Shown: in pieces, positions 1 through 7,105 of the stretch
Position numbering within the stretch: the first letter of the stretch is position 1
Layout of the letters: every line of letters begins with the position of its first letter
Assembly (NCBI GenBank): GCA_026314275.1
Contig: CP111109.1
Coordinates: 1,178,001-1,242,000, forward strand
Direction: 5' to 3'
Origin: JAGOEY01 sp017997515
GTDB lineage: Bacteria > Pseudomonadota > Gammaproteobacteria > Burkholderiales > Burkholderiaceae_C
Length of the DNA stretch: 64,000 bases
Made by a program: the position numbers and the translations under genes
Notes under the pieces: generated by a model
Database searches by the model: none
Told to the model about the DNA's origin: nothing
Seen by the model: the letters and a program-made list of their open reading frames with translations, nothing else

Positions 1-359
1 CGCCCGAGGCCCTGAAAGCCCTCACCACCGCGGCCTGGCCCGGCAATGTGCGCCAGCTGTACAACGTGGTGGAGCAGGTGTGTGCGCTGTCCAGCACCCC
101 GCTGATTCCGCTGGCACTGGTGCAGCGGGCACTGCGCACGCCGTCGATCGAGGTGCTGAACTACGCCGACGCCAAACAGAAGTTCGAGCGTGAATACCTG
201 GTGGGCCTGCTCAAACTCACCGACGGCAACGCCGCCGACGCAGCCCGCCTGGCCGACCGCAACCGCACCGAGTTCTACCGCCTGCTGCAAAAACACGCTC
301 TCACGCCCGGCCTCTTCAAAGCAGATGGCGCACCCGGCCCCACAGACGCGTCGCCGTAA
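1..359 (+). CDS. glrR: C-terminal part of sigma-54-dependent response regulator GlrR (QseF), cut by the window edge
   Basis: Only the last 119 or so codons are present (frame starting at base 3). The segment NVRQLYNVVEQ followed by ALSSTPLIP is the end of an AAA+ sigma-54 activation domain, and the closing NAADAARLADRNRTEFYRLL is the helix-turn-helix that recognises DNA. The wording matches the GlrR/YfhA branch rather than NtrC or PilR. In enterobacteria GlrR is the response partner of kinase GlrK and activates envelope-stress targets from sigma-54 promoters. The kinase gene would lie to the left and is not visible. A GlrR-type half-conserved box overlaps the stop codon, and a second box and a sigma-54 promoter follow, so the neighbouring opgH is the obvious target. 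Family assignment is by eye from the C-terminus only. Confidence 0.85.
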   Translation, partial: PEALKALTTAAWPGNVRQLYNVVEQVCALSSTPLIPLALVQRALRTPSIEVLNYADAKQKFEREYLVGLLKLTDGNAADAARLADRNRTEFYRLLQKHALTPGLFKADGAPGPTDASP

Positions 360-366
360 AGCGACA
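349..366 (+). promoter_or_regulatory. Candidate GlrR box 1
   Basis: CGTC, 10 bases, GACA: one mismatch from the enterobacterial GlrR consensus TGTC-N10-GACA. It overlaps the glrR stop codon (357-359). Distal member of a two-box array upstream of the opgH sigma-54 promoter. Confidence 0.5.
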
Positions 367-370
367 GGTG

Positions 371-383
371 TAAGCCTTTGATT
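371..383 (-). promoter_or_regulatory. Candidate IHF site 1
   Basis: On the plus strand TAA, 4 bases, TTGATT, which read on the minus strand fits the IHF core WATCAA-N4-TTR. It lies between the two GlrR-type boxes. Confidence 0.45.
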
Positions 384-415
384 TTGAAAGGTTTTTTTAC
401 CCGCACACGGCAGCT

Positions 416-433
416 TGTCGCCAAACAGCGACA
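416..433 (+). promoter_or_regulatory. Candidate GlrR box 2
   Basis: TGTC, 10 bases, GACA: an exact match to the consensus known for GlrR in enterobacteria. It is centred about 128 bp upstream of the expected sigma-54 start, the usual range for an enhancer-binding protein site. Confidence 0.7.
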
Positions 434-494
434 AAAACACCTGTTTTGTGGGGCATTTGGCGGCCAGACTCCCAAAACACAGCCTGCAACACGG

Positions 495-507
495 CAAGTG
501 TTTGATT
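495..507 (-). promoter_or_regulatory. Candidate IHF site 2
   Basis: On the plus strand CAA, 4 bases, TTGATT, again an exact IHF core in reverse orientation. It sits between GlrR box 2 and the promoter, the position where IHF bends DNA in sigma-54 systems. Confidence 0.55.
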
Positions 508-525
508 TTTAAGGGTTTTTCAGGC

Positions 526-541
526 TGGCATAGGGTTTGCA
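526..541 (+). promoter_or_regulatory. Sigma-54 promoter of opgH
   Basis: TGGCATAGGGTTTGCA matches the consensus TGGCAC-N5-TTGCA at all but one base, with the -24 GG and -12 GC dinucleotides exactly 10 bp apart. The predicted start is near base 552, only two or three bases before the first ATG of opgH at 554. The mRNA would therefore be nearly leaderless, unless translation begins at the in-frame ATG at 650. Confidence 0.8.
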
Positions 542-553
542 CTAAACCCTGCC

Positions 554-2524
554 ATGAATACCCAGCCCACCCCCATTTCCGCACGCAGCACCTTGCGCGC
601 CGAACGGCACCCCAACGCAGTCACCGCGCCGCCCATCCACCGGGGCTCGATGGTGCCCGTGCCTTGGCGCGGCTTCTGGAACAGCATCGGCACCGCAGTG
701 CTGATGTCCCTCACGGGTCGCAGCGGCGGTGGCGAGGAGGCCGACGCCCCTGCCAAACGCCCCATGGCCTGGGTGCGCGCCGCGCGCCGCCGCAGGATGG
801 TGTTTTTGCTGATCACGCTGATGACCACCACCATCGCAACCACCCTGTTTGCGGGTGTGCAGCCGCAGTACGACAACGCCTGGGTGGAGTACGCGCAGCT
901 GGGCCTGTTTGCGCTGCTGTCGGCCTGGGTGGTCACCGGGTTCACGACCGCAGTGATGGGTTTTTACGTGGCGCTGCGTGGCGACAAACGCGCCATCTCG
1001 GTTCGCCATGTGCAGGGCCACGCCATGCCTGCCAACGCGCGCACCGCCATCATCATGCCGATCTGCAACGAAGACGTGGCCACCGTGTTTGCGGGTCTGC
1101 GCGCCACGTGTGAGTCGGTTGCGGCCACGGGCAATGCCCGCCATTTCGACGTGTTTGTACTGTCCGACAGCTACACCCCCGAAACCGCCGCCGCCGAACG
1201 CGCCGCCTGGGAAGACCTGCGCGCCGCACTCGCTGCCAGCCCCAACCAGCCACAGGTGGAGGTGTACTACCGCCTGCGCACCCGCCGCAGCCACCGCAAG
1301 GCCGGCAACGTGGCCGACTTCTGCCGCCGCTGGGGCAAAGACTACAAATACATGGTGGTGCTGGACGCCGACAGTGTGATGAGCGGCGACTGCCTCTCGA
1401 ACATGGTCAAACTGATGGAAGCCCACCCCAAAGCCGGCATCATCCAGACCGCCACCCAGGCCATTGGCCACGTCACCCTGCACGCCCGCGCACAGCAGTT
1501 CGCCAGCCGTATGACCGGCCGCCTGTTCACCCTCGGCATGCAGTTCTGGCAGCTGGGTGAGTCGCACTACTGGGGCCACAACGCCATCATCCGGGTGCAA
1601 CCATTCATGGAACACTGCGCGCTGGCCCCCATCAAGGGCTCGGGTGGTATGTCCGGCGGCATCATGTCGCACGACTTTGTTGAAGCCGCCCTGATGCGCC
1701 GCGCGGGTTACGAAGTGTGGCTGGTGTCCGACCTGGTCGGCAGCTACGAACAACAACCGCCAGACCTGTTGAGCGAACTGCAGCGTGACCGCCGCTGGTG
1801 CCAGGGCAACCTGCAAAACAGCCGCCTGATGGCCGAACCCGGCATCAGCCGCGTGCACCGCGCCATGTTTGTGACCGGTGCCATGTCCTACCTTTCGGCC
1901 CCACTGTGGCTGGCCTTCATGACCCTGGGCACCGCGCTCTGGCTGTCGGGCCAGACCGTCACGCCTGACAACTGGCACGTGCTGCCCGCCGAGCTGGTGG
2001 GCCTGTGGGCCTGGACACTGAGCATGCTGTTTCTGCCGCGTATCCTGGGCATCGTCGCCGTGCTGGTGAAGCGCGAACAACGTATGTACGGCGGCACGCT
2101 GGGCCTGCTCAAGAGCGCCGTGTTTGAAAGCGGCCTGGCCATGCTGCAGTCGCCTGTGCGCATGCTGGCCCACTCGCTGTTTGTACTGGTCGCCGTGACC
2201 GGCATCAAGCTAGACTGGAAGTCGCCCCCCCGCGAAGCCACCGCCCTGAGCTGGAAACACGCCGCCAGCAGCCTGGCCCCCATGACCGCCGTCATCGCCC
2301 TGCTGGGCTTGGGCATCATGGCCATCGATGCCCGTGCGCTGGTCTGGCTCATCCCCGTCGGCCTGCCACTGCTGCTGGCCATCCCCATGGCCGTGCTGAC
2401 CAGCCACATTGGCCTGGGCACTGCGATGCGCAGCCAGGGCTTCTTGCTGATCCCCGAAGAGCGCTGGTCGCCCAAGGTGCTGCGCCGGGCCTGGCTGCAT
2501 GCACACCGGTTGGCAGCGGCATAA
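554..2524 (+). CDS. opgH: Glucan biosynthesis glucosyltransferase H (OpgH/MdoH)
   Basis: Inner-membrane GT2-family enzyme that builds the beta-1,2-linked backbone of osmoregulated periplasmic glucans from UDP-glucose. At 656 residues it is shorter than E. coli OpgH (about 850), mainly at the N-terminus. Predicted membrane helices lie near residues 82-101 and 115-140, with several more in the last third. The cytoplasmic catalytic domain shows AIIMPICNEDV (165-175), the DAD motif (271-273), SHDF (372-375) and RDRRW (411-415), the QxxRW-type motif of processive GT2 enzymes. No opgG is adjacent, unlike enterobacteria. The sigma-54 promoter ends 13 bp before the ATG chosen here; an alternative start is ATG 650 (residue 33). 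Confidence 0.93.
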   Translation: MNTQPTPISARSTLRAERHPNAVTAPPIHRGSMVPVPWRGFWNSIGTAVLMSLTGRSGGGEEADAPAKRPMAWVRAARRRRMVFLLITLMTTTIATTLFAGVQPQYDNAWVEYAQLGLFALLSAWVVTGFTTAVMGFYVALRGDKRAISVRHVQGHAMPANARTAIIMPICNEDVATVFAGLRATCESVAATGNARHFDVFVLSDSYTPETAAAERAAWEDLRAALAASPNQPQVEVYYRLRTRRSHRKAGNVADFCRRWGKDYKYMVVLDADSVMSGDCLSNMVKLMEAHPKAGIIQTATQAIGHVTLHARAQQFASRMTGRLFTLGMQFWQLGESHYWGHNAIIRVQPFMEHCALAPIKGSGGMSGGIMSHDFVEAALMRRAGYEVWLVSDLVGSYEQQPPDLLSELQRDRRWCQGNLQNSRLMAEPGISRVHRAMFVTGAMSYLSAPLWLAFMTLGTALWLSGQTVTPDNWHVLPAELVGLWAWTLSMLFLPRILGIVAVLVKREQRMYGGTLGLLKSAVFESGLAMLQSPVRMLAHSLFVLVAVTGIKLDWKSPPREATALSWKHAASSLAPMTAVIALLGLGIMAIDARALVWLIPVGLPLLLAIPMAVLTSHIGLGTAMRSQGFLLIPEERWSPKVLRRAWLHAHRLAAA

Positions 2525-2551
2525 GCCTCACATTGCCCGGTGGGCACAAAC

Positions 2552-2580
2552 AAAAAGGCCGACAGCGATGTCGGCCTTTT
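2552..2580 (+). terminator. Intrinsic terminator of opgH
   Basis: Stem AAAGGCCGACA / TGTCGGCCTTT with a 3-4 base loop and flanking A and T runs, 27 bp after the opgH stop. Almost the same hairpin recurs at 5178-5208. Confidence 0.85.
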
Positions 2581-2600
2581 GCTTGGGGGGATGGCTTAAA

Positions 2601-2791
2601 GGCCTAGGAGTCTGCGCGGCAGAAGGCGTCGATAGCGAAAATGAGCCCCAGCGAGGACAGTTTTTGCCGGGTTCGCAGGCCCATAGCCCCGCTATGGGTC
2701 AAGAAGACGGTGAAAGCGCAGCTTCTATAAAAATGGACCGCTGCGGCTCATTTGCAGCCGACGCTCCTTCTGCCGCGCAGGCTCCTAGGCC
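2601..2791. repeat. Large imperfect inverted repeat (about 53-bp arms)
   Basis: The outer arms 2601-2631 and 2759-2791 are near-perfect inverted copies beginning GGCCTAGGAG. The match continues inward through AAATGAGCC (2640-2648) and GGCTCATTT (2745-2753), giving arms of roughly 53 bp around a loop of about 85 bp. The loop holds a smaller hairpin, CCCATAG / CTATGGG (2680-2698). The right arm overlaps the stop codon of the convergent photolyase gene (2785-2787). It may act as a bidirectional transcription end or be a degenerate MITE-like element. No transposase is present. Confidence 0.75.
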
Positions 2792-4335
2792 ATAGCCCCC
2801 ACCGCACCACTGCGGATGGCGGCAGCGCGTTCGGCCACGGCCTGCTTTTGGGTGTCGCTCAGGCGGACCAGGTTGCGCACCTGCAAAGCCATGCGCGGGT
2901 TGGCAGCCAGCCGCTTTTCGTGCCGCGCCAGAAAGTCCCAGTACAGCGTGGTGTAGGGGCAGGCACGGTCACCGTCGCGCTGCGCCGGGTCGTAGCGGCA
3001 GCTGGCGCAGTGCTGCTTGCTGCCCATGCGGGCGATGTATTGGCCGGTGGCGATGTAGGGCTTGCTGGCCATCAGGCCACCGTCGGCATACATCGCCATC
3101 CCTAAGGTGTTGGGCAGCTCCACCCATTCCACCGCGTCCACATACACCGACAAATACCAGGCGTGCACCTGCTGCGGCTGCACACCCAGCAGCAGCGCAA
3201 ACAGGCCGGTGACCATGAGGCGCTGGATGTGGTGGCTGTAGCCGTGGGCCAGGGTTTGTTCGATCGCATCGCGCAGGCAGGCCATGTCGGTCTGGCCGGT
3301 CCAGTACCAGGCGGGCAGATTTTCTTGCGCATCCAGGGCGTTGCGTTCGGCGTAGCCGGGCATCTGGGTCCAGTAGATGCCGCGCACGTATTCACGCCAG
3401 CCCAGAATCTGGCGGACAAAGCCCTCCACGCAGGCCAGCGGGGCCGCGCCAGCCCGGTAAGTGGCCTCGGCGGCGGCCACCACCTCGCGCGGGTTGAGCA
3501 GCTTGAGGTTGAGCGCTGCCGACAGGTGCGAGTGGTACAGCCAGGCCTCCCCCGGCCACAGGGCATCCTGGTAACGGCCAAACAGGGGCAGGCGCTCTGC
3601 AATGAAGGCATCCAGCGACTGCAGCGCCTGCGCGCGGGTGACGGGCCAGGCAAAGCTGTGCAGCGTGCCGGGGTGGCTGGCAAAGCGGGTGTTAACCAGG
3701 GCTATCACCTGCTGCGTGGTGGCATCGGGCGCAAACGTGGTGCGGGCGGGCACGCTGCCGGGGCCGGTTTTGCCGAAGGCTTCGCGGTTGTCTTCGTCGA
3801 AGTTCCACTGGCCGCCGGTGGGCTGGTCGCCATCCATCAGCACGCCGTGGCGGCGGCGCATTGCGCGGTAGAAATACTCCATACGCAGCGACTTGCGGCC
3901 CTGGGCGTGGGTGGCGAACTGGCGCACGGTGGCGTAGAAGTGGCGGTCTTCGCGCACGTCCAGCGGCACGCCGGACTGTTTGGCGACCGTCTGGATGGAT
4001 TTATACACACGGAAATCGCCTGCACCGCTTATTACACAAGCGCGAGGCGCTAGTTTTTCTATAGCAATTTGCAATTCGGCGACCAGGCTGCCCCGGTTGT
4101 CGGCCTGGTCCAGCCGGGTGTAGTGCAGCGGGTAGCCCGCATCGCGTAATGCTTGGCCAAAGTGGCGCATGGCCGCCAGAAACAGGGCGATGCGCTGCTT
4201 GCTGGACCAGATATGGGTGGACTCCTCGGCCACCTCGGCCATCCACACCGCGTCTTGGGCCGGGTCAAAACCGTCGAAGGCGCTGGATTGCAGGTCGAGC
4301 TGGTCGCCCAGCACGATCACCAGGTTTCTAACCAT
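2785..4335 (-). CDS. Cryptochrome/photolyase family protein (FeS-BCP, PhrB-like)
   Basis: A 516-residue member of the iron-sulfur bacterial cryptochrome/photolyase branch, whose characterised members repair (6-4) photoproducts with FAD and carry a 4Fe-4S cluster. The N-terminus LVIVLGDQLD starts the Rossmann-like antenna domain. The C-terminal half is the FAD-binding domain, and HCASCRYDP followed by RACPYTTLYWDF supplies three of the expected cluster cysteines. The ATG overlaps the upstream DUF2256 gene by 8 bases, indicating translational coupling. A palindromic repeat (4034-4065) is embedded in frame near residues 90-101. Light-linked function is inferred from the family, not seen directly. 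Confidence 0.92.
   Translation of the reverse strand: MVRNLVIVLGDQLDLQSSAFDGFDPAQDAVWMAEVAEESTHIWSSKQRIALFLAAMRHFGQALRDAGYPLHYTRLDQADNRGSLVAELQIAIEKLAPRACVISGAGDFRVYKSIQTVAKQSGVPLDVREDRHFYATVRQFATHAQGRKSLRMEYFYRAMRRRHGVLMDGDQPTGGQWNFDEDNREAFGKTGPGSVPARTTFAPDATTQQVIALVNTRFASHPGTLHSFAWPVTRAQALQSLDAFIAERLPLFGRYQDALWPGEAWLYHSHLSAALNLKLLNPREVVAAAEATYRAGAAPLACVEGFVRQILGWREYVRGIYWTQMPGYAERNALDAQENLPAWYWTGQTDMACLRDAIEQTLAHGYSHHIQRLMVTGLFALLLGVQPQQVHAWYLSVYVDAVEWVELPNTLGMAMYADGGLMASKPYIATGQYIARMGSKQHCASCRYDPAQRDGDRACPYTTLYWDFLARHEKRLAANPRMALQVRNLVRLSDTQKQAVAERAAAIRSGAVGAMA
4034..4065 (+). repeat. Palindromic repeat family B, copy 1 (inside photolyase gene)
   Basis: Short variant AAGCGC, GGCGCTA, then TATAGC. 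It lies in frame in the photolyase coding sequence. Confidence 0.5.
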
Positions 4336-4495
4336 TTTTTGCCTTGGCGGCTTTGCGGCAGGCGTCCGAGCAGTACTTCACCTCGGCCCAGTTTTTGGCC
4401 CAGCTTTTGCGCCACACCATGTCGCGCCCGCAAGCCACGCACGGCTTGGAGGGCAGGGATTGTTTGTTGCCTTTGAACCCGGTGGGCGTCACCAT
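4328..4495 (-). CDS. DUF2256 domain-containing small zinc-finger-like protein
   Basis: A 55-residue protein, MVTPTGFKGNKQSLPSKP at its start, then CVACGRDMVWRKSWAKNW and CSDACRKAAKAKNG. The two CxxC/CxxxC-type cysteine pairs and the WRKxWxxNWxEVKYCS core are the DUF2256 signature. A GGAG ribosome site lies 7 bases before the ATG. The stop codon overlaps the ATG of the photolyase gene by 8 bases. DUF2256 genes are commonly found next to photolyase/cryptochrome genes, so a joint role is likely. Its biochemical function is unknown to me; the cysteines suggest metal binding. Confidence 0.88.
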   Translation of the reverse strand: MVTPTGFKGNKQSLPSKPCVACGRDMVWRKSWAKNWAEVKYCSDACRKAAKAKNG

Positions 4496-4585
4496 TTTTT
4501 GCTCCAAACAGGTACACCAGTCGTATGGGATCCACTGTGACTACCCCCACACGGCAGACGCTGAAAAAACTCCGAAGTTTATTTT

Positions 4586-4621
4586 AAATACTCAAAAGTA
4601 TTTTTTATACCAATCGGTCTA
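4586..4621 (-). promoter_or_regulatory. Two adjacent palindromes, candidate operator of the photolyase pair
   Basis: AAATACT-CAAA-AGTATTT (4586-4603) is a perfect 7-bp inverted repeat. Next to it TATACC-AATC-GGTCTA (4606-4621) is a one-mismatch 6-bp inverted repeat resembling TetR-family operators of the TAGACC-N4-GGTCTA type. Both lie 90-125 bp upstream of the DUF2256 start, where a promoter would be expected. No regulator gene is adjacent. Confidence 0.4.
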
Positions 4622-4672
4622 GATTTAAATACACGTGGAGGAATGAGAATGCTGCGCGCCTGAATTCACTAT

Positions 4673-4722
4673 TAAATCAATAGCTGCATGCGCATGTAGG
4701 ACGGGCGACAGAGGCCAAAACA
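4673..4722 (-). repeat. Palindromic repeat family B, copy 2
   Basis: On the minus strand it reads GGCCTCT, GCCC, GCGCATGCAGCT, then ATAG, following the family order. Intergenic. Confidence 0.6.
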
Positions 4723-4853
4723 GCTTTAAATCCACCCCATTTTTATGTGCCACAAGCCCCCACCCCACAGGAACTCTGCCCCCGCCACCGGGTCACACCT
4801 GCCCGTGGCCCACCCGGCCCCATGACGTCAAACCCCCTCTGAGGAGAAGCCCT

Positions 4854-5156
4854 GTGAAATGCCCCGTGTGCCCCGACGCCACCCTGCTGATGTCCGACCG
4901 ACAAGGTGTGGAGATTGACTACTGCCCCAGCTGCCGAGGCGTCTGGCTGGACCGGGGCGAACTCGACAAACTGGTGCAACTGGCCGCCAACCAGGCCCCC
5001 GCCCCCGTGCAGCAACCCGCACCCGCGCCCGCCTACGCGCAGCAGCCGTACCCAAACCCCCAACGCCGGCCAGACTTTGAAGACTCCGACTACGGCAAAC
5101 ACCACGGCGGCCACTACCGCAAGAAGAAGTCCTGGCTGAGCGACATCTTCGACTGA
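4854..5156 (+). CDS. Zinc-ribbon (zf-TFIIB) domain protein
   Basis: A 100-residue protein beginning MKCPVCPDATLLMSDRQG. CPVC (residues 3-6) and CPSC (24-27) form a zinc ribbon of the zf-TFIIB family, followed by GVWLDRGELDKL, the conserved helix of this family. The C-terminal half is low complexity (Pro/Gln/Tyr, then His/Lys/Gly) and ends SWLSDIFD. The start is GTG, supported by a GAGGAG site 7-12 bases upstream. The molecular role is unknown. A strong terminator follows, so it is probably a single-gene unit. Confidence 0.85.
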   Translation: MKCPVCPDATLLMSDRQGVEIDYCPSCRGVWLDRGELDKLVQLAANQAPAPVQQPAPAPAYAQQPYPNPQRRPDFEDSDYGKHHGGHYRKKKSWLSDIFD

Positions 5157-5177
5157 GCGACAGAACACCCCGCAATG

Positions 5178-5208
5178 CAAAAAGGCCGACAGGGATGTCG
5201 GCCTTTTT
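5178..5208 (+). terminator. Intrinsic terminator of the zinc-ribbon gene
   Basis: Stem AAAGGCCGACA / TGTCGGCCTTT followed by T residues. The sequence is almost identical to the opgH terminator at 2552-2580. Confidence 0.85.
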
Positions 5209-5212
5209 GCTA

Positions 5213-5264
5213 CCAAATCAATAGCTTTACGCGCTGTATTCATGGGCACAAGAGGCCCATTTAT
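5213..5264 (-). repeat. Palindromic repeat family B, copy 3
   Basis: Minus-strand order GGCCTCT, TGCCC, AGCGCG, AAGCTAT, GGTAGC. It lies just downstream of the yegP-like gene. Confidence 0.55.
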
Positions 5265-5277
5265 CCATCAAAACTTC

Positions 5278-5610
5278 TTACGTGTTGTCCTTGACCGTGG
5301 TGGTGCAGCCATTGGTTTTGACACTGGCAATGCCACCTTCACTGCTGGCCTGCGACGCATACATCTGGCTGCTGCCAATCACCTGGTGGTTGGCCGCCTT
5401 CAGGTTGAAATGGAACTTGCCATTGGCCGCCACTTTGCGTTCATACCGCTCATCGGCACTGCAATTGGCCTGCACCGATGCAATGCCCGCCTCGGCCGAT
5501 GCCTTGGCTTTGTAGAGTTCGCTGGTGAGAATGGTTTCTGCATTACCTGCCTTGAGGACAAAGCGAAACTGTCCGTCGCTGCTCTTGCTCAGTTCGTACC
5601 ATCCGGCCAT
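5278..5610 (-). CDS. YegP family protein (two DUF1508 repeats)
   Basis: A 110-residue soluble protein made of two homologous units of about 48 residues. The first runs GWYELSKSSDGQFRFVLKAGN and continues to ILTSELYKAKASAEAGIASV. The second runs YERKVAANGKFHFNLKAANH and continues to VIGSSQMYASQASSEGGIASV. Tandem DUF1508 repeats with these GIxSV ends define the YegP family, small cytoplasmic proteins often linked with stress. No enzymatic residues are apparent. A ribosome site (AAAGGA) precedes the ATG. Confidence 0.88.
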   Translation of the reverse strand: MAGWYELSKSSDGQFRFVLKAGNAETILTSELYKAKASAEAGIASVQANCSADERYERKVAANGKFHFNLKAANHQVIGSSQMYASQASSEGGIASVKTNGCTTTVKDNT

Positions 5611-5725
5611 GGGAATCCTTTCAAAAGGTTAGGGTTGGGATGCCCATCTTAGAACGTGTGCGTGAAATCCCGTTACGGGTGGCGTGATTGCGCAAAGGCA
5701 ATGGCATGGCACAGATCCGCGCGGA

Positions 5726-7105
5726 CTAAAACGGCAACTTCGGCCCGCCCATGCCGCCCATTCCCTTCATCCCACCCATCTTCTTCATCATTTTCATCAG
5801 GCCGCCGCCCTTCATCTTTTTCATCATGTCCTGCATCTGCTCAAACTCCTTGAGCAGGCGGTTGACTTCTTGCACCTGCACACCGGCGCCGTTGGCGATG
5901 CGTTTTTTGCGGGTGGCCTTGATCAGCTCGGGCTTGCGGCGCTCGAGTTTGGTCATGCTCTGGATGATGCCTTCCTTGCGTTTGATGTCTTTTTCGGCTT
6001 TGTCCATGTCCATCTGACCGGCTTTGGCGGTCATCTGGGCAGGGAGTTTGTCCATCAGGCTAGACAGGCCACCCATCTGTTTCATCTGCTGGATCTGGCC
6101 CAGGAAGTCGTTCAGGTCGAAGCCACTGCCACTTTTGACCTTGGCGGCCAGCTTTTGGGCGGCTTCCATGTCCACACCGGCGGTGACCTGTTCGACCAGG
6201 GCCACGATGTCGCCCATGCCCAGGATGCGGCCCGCGTGGCGTTCGGCGTCGAACACTTCCAGGCCGTCGATCTTTTCGCTGACCCCCGCAAACTTGATGG
6301 GCGCGCCAGTGATCTGCCGCACCGACAGCGCTGCGCCGCCGCGTGAGTCACCGTCGAGTTTGGTCAGGATGATGCCGGTGAGGGGCAGCGCTTCCTTGAA
6401 GGCTTTGGCGGTGTTGATCGCGTCCTGGCCCTGCATGGCGTCCACAACGAACAGGGTTTCAACCGGGTTCAGCAGCGCGTGCAGGGCCTTGATTTCGGCC
6501 ATCAGCACTTCGTCGATGGCCAGGCGGCCCGCGGTGTCAACGATCAACACGTCAAAGAAGTGTTTACGCGCGTAGTCGATGGCGGCGCGGGCAATGTCCA
6601 CCGGGTTTTGGTCCGGCGTGCTGGGGAACCATTCGGCACCGGCCTGTTTGGTCACCGTCTTGAGCTGTTCGATGGCTGCGGGGCGGTACACGTCGCCCGA
6701 CACGGTGAGCACTTTTTTCTTGCGCTTTTCGATCAGGTGTTTGGCGAGTTTGGCGGTGGTGGTGGTTTTACCCGCGCCCTGCAGGCCGGCCATCAGGATG
6801 ACGGCGGGCGGCTGGGCGGCGAGGTTGATGTCGGACACCCCTTCGCCCATGGTGGCGGCCAGCTCTTTGTTGACGATGCCCACCAGCGCCTGGCCGGGTT
6901 TGAGCGAGCCCATCACGTCCTGGCCGAGTGCTTTCTCTTTGACGCGGGCCACGAAGTCGCGCACGACGGGCAGCGCCACGTCGGCCTCCAGCAGGGCCAT
7001 GCGCACTTCGCGCAGCATGTCCTGCACGTTGGACTCGGTGATACGGGCCTGGCCGCGCATCTCTTTGACGAGGCGGGTGAGTTTGTCGGTAAGGGCTGAT
7101 GCCAT
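5726..7105 (-). CDS. ffh: Signal recognition particle protein Ffh
   Basis: A 459-residue GTPase that binds 4.5S RNA and hydrophobic signal sequences and delivers ribosomes to FtsY at the membrane. The N domain occupies roughly residues 1-90. The G domain has GLQGAGKTT (107-115), VDTAGR and TKLDGDSRGG. The M domain (about 300-459) ends in the methionine-rich tail MKKMKGGGLMKMMKKMG. Length is normal. It is divergent from the ypjD-like gene, an arrangement conserved in many proteobacteria. A GC-rich hairpin lies between them (about 7128-7145). Confidence 0.98.
   Translation of the reverse strand: MASALTDKLTRLVKEMRGQARITESNVQDMLREVRMALLEADVALPVVRDFVARVKEKALGQDVMGSLKPGQALVGIVNKELAATMGEGVSDINLAAQPPAVILMAGLQGAGKTTTTAKLAKHLIEKRKKKVLTVSGDVYRPAAIEQLKTVTKQAGAEWFPSTPDQNPVDIARAAIDYARKHFFDVLIVDTAGRLAIDEVLMAEIKALHALLNPVETLFVVDAMQGQDAINTAKAFKEALPLTGIILTKLDGDSRGGAALSVRQITGAPIKFAGVSEKIDGLEVFDAERHAGRILGMGDIVALVEQVTAGVDMEAAQKLAAKVKSGSGFDLNDFLGQIQQMKQMGGLSSLMDKLPAQMTAKAGQMDMDKAEKDIKRKEGIIQSMTKLERRKPELIKATRKKRIANGAGVQVQEVNRLLKEFEQMQDMMKKMKGGGLMKMMKKMGGMKGMGGMGGPKLPF

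Larger units (their letters stand above)
4496..4853. other. Intergenic region between the DUF2256/photolyase pair and the zinc-ribbon gene
   Basis: No credible coding sequence. The region is unusually AT-rich around 4560-4640 and should hold the promoter of the minus-strand DUF2256-photolyase pair. It contains two inverted repeats (4586-4603 and 4606-4621) and repeat family B copy 2 (4673-4722). A short plus-strand ATG after GGAGG at 4637 is followed by a stop within seven codons and is not considered a gene. Confidence 0.7.

Noticed and set aside
360..553. A GlmY-like small RNA gene under the GlrR/sigma-54 module
   Set aside because: The promoter points to opgH only 13 bp away, leaving no room for a separate RNA before the coding sequence.
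542..2173. Long minus-strand open frame (543 codons) opposite opgH
   Set aside because: It is a shadow of opgH in GC-rich DNA: composition is His/Gly/Ala/Gln-rich with no recognisable domain, while the plus strand carries clear GT2 motifs.
4317..4550. 77-codon minus-strand frame covering the DUF2256 gene
   Set aside because: Wrong frame; the DUF2256 protein with its four cysteines is in the neighbouring frame with a good ribosome site.
4637..4662. Short ATG frame after GGAGG at 4637-4641
   Set aside because: It stops after six codons and has no leader-peptide features (no residue run, no terminator nearby).
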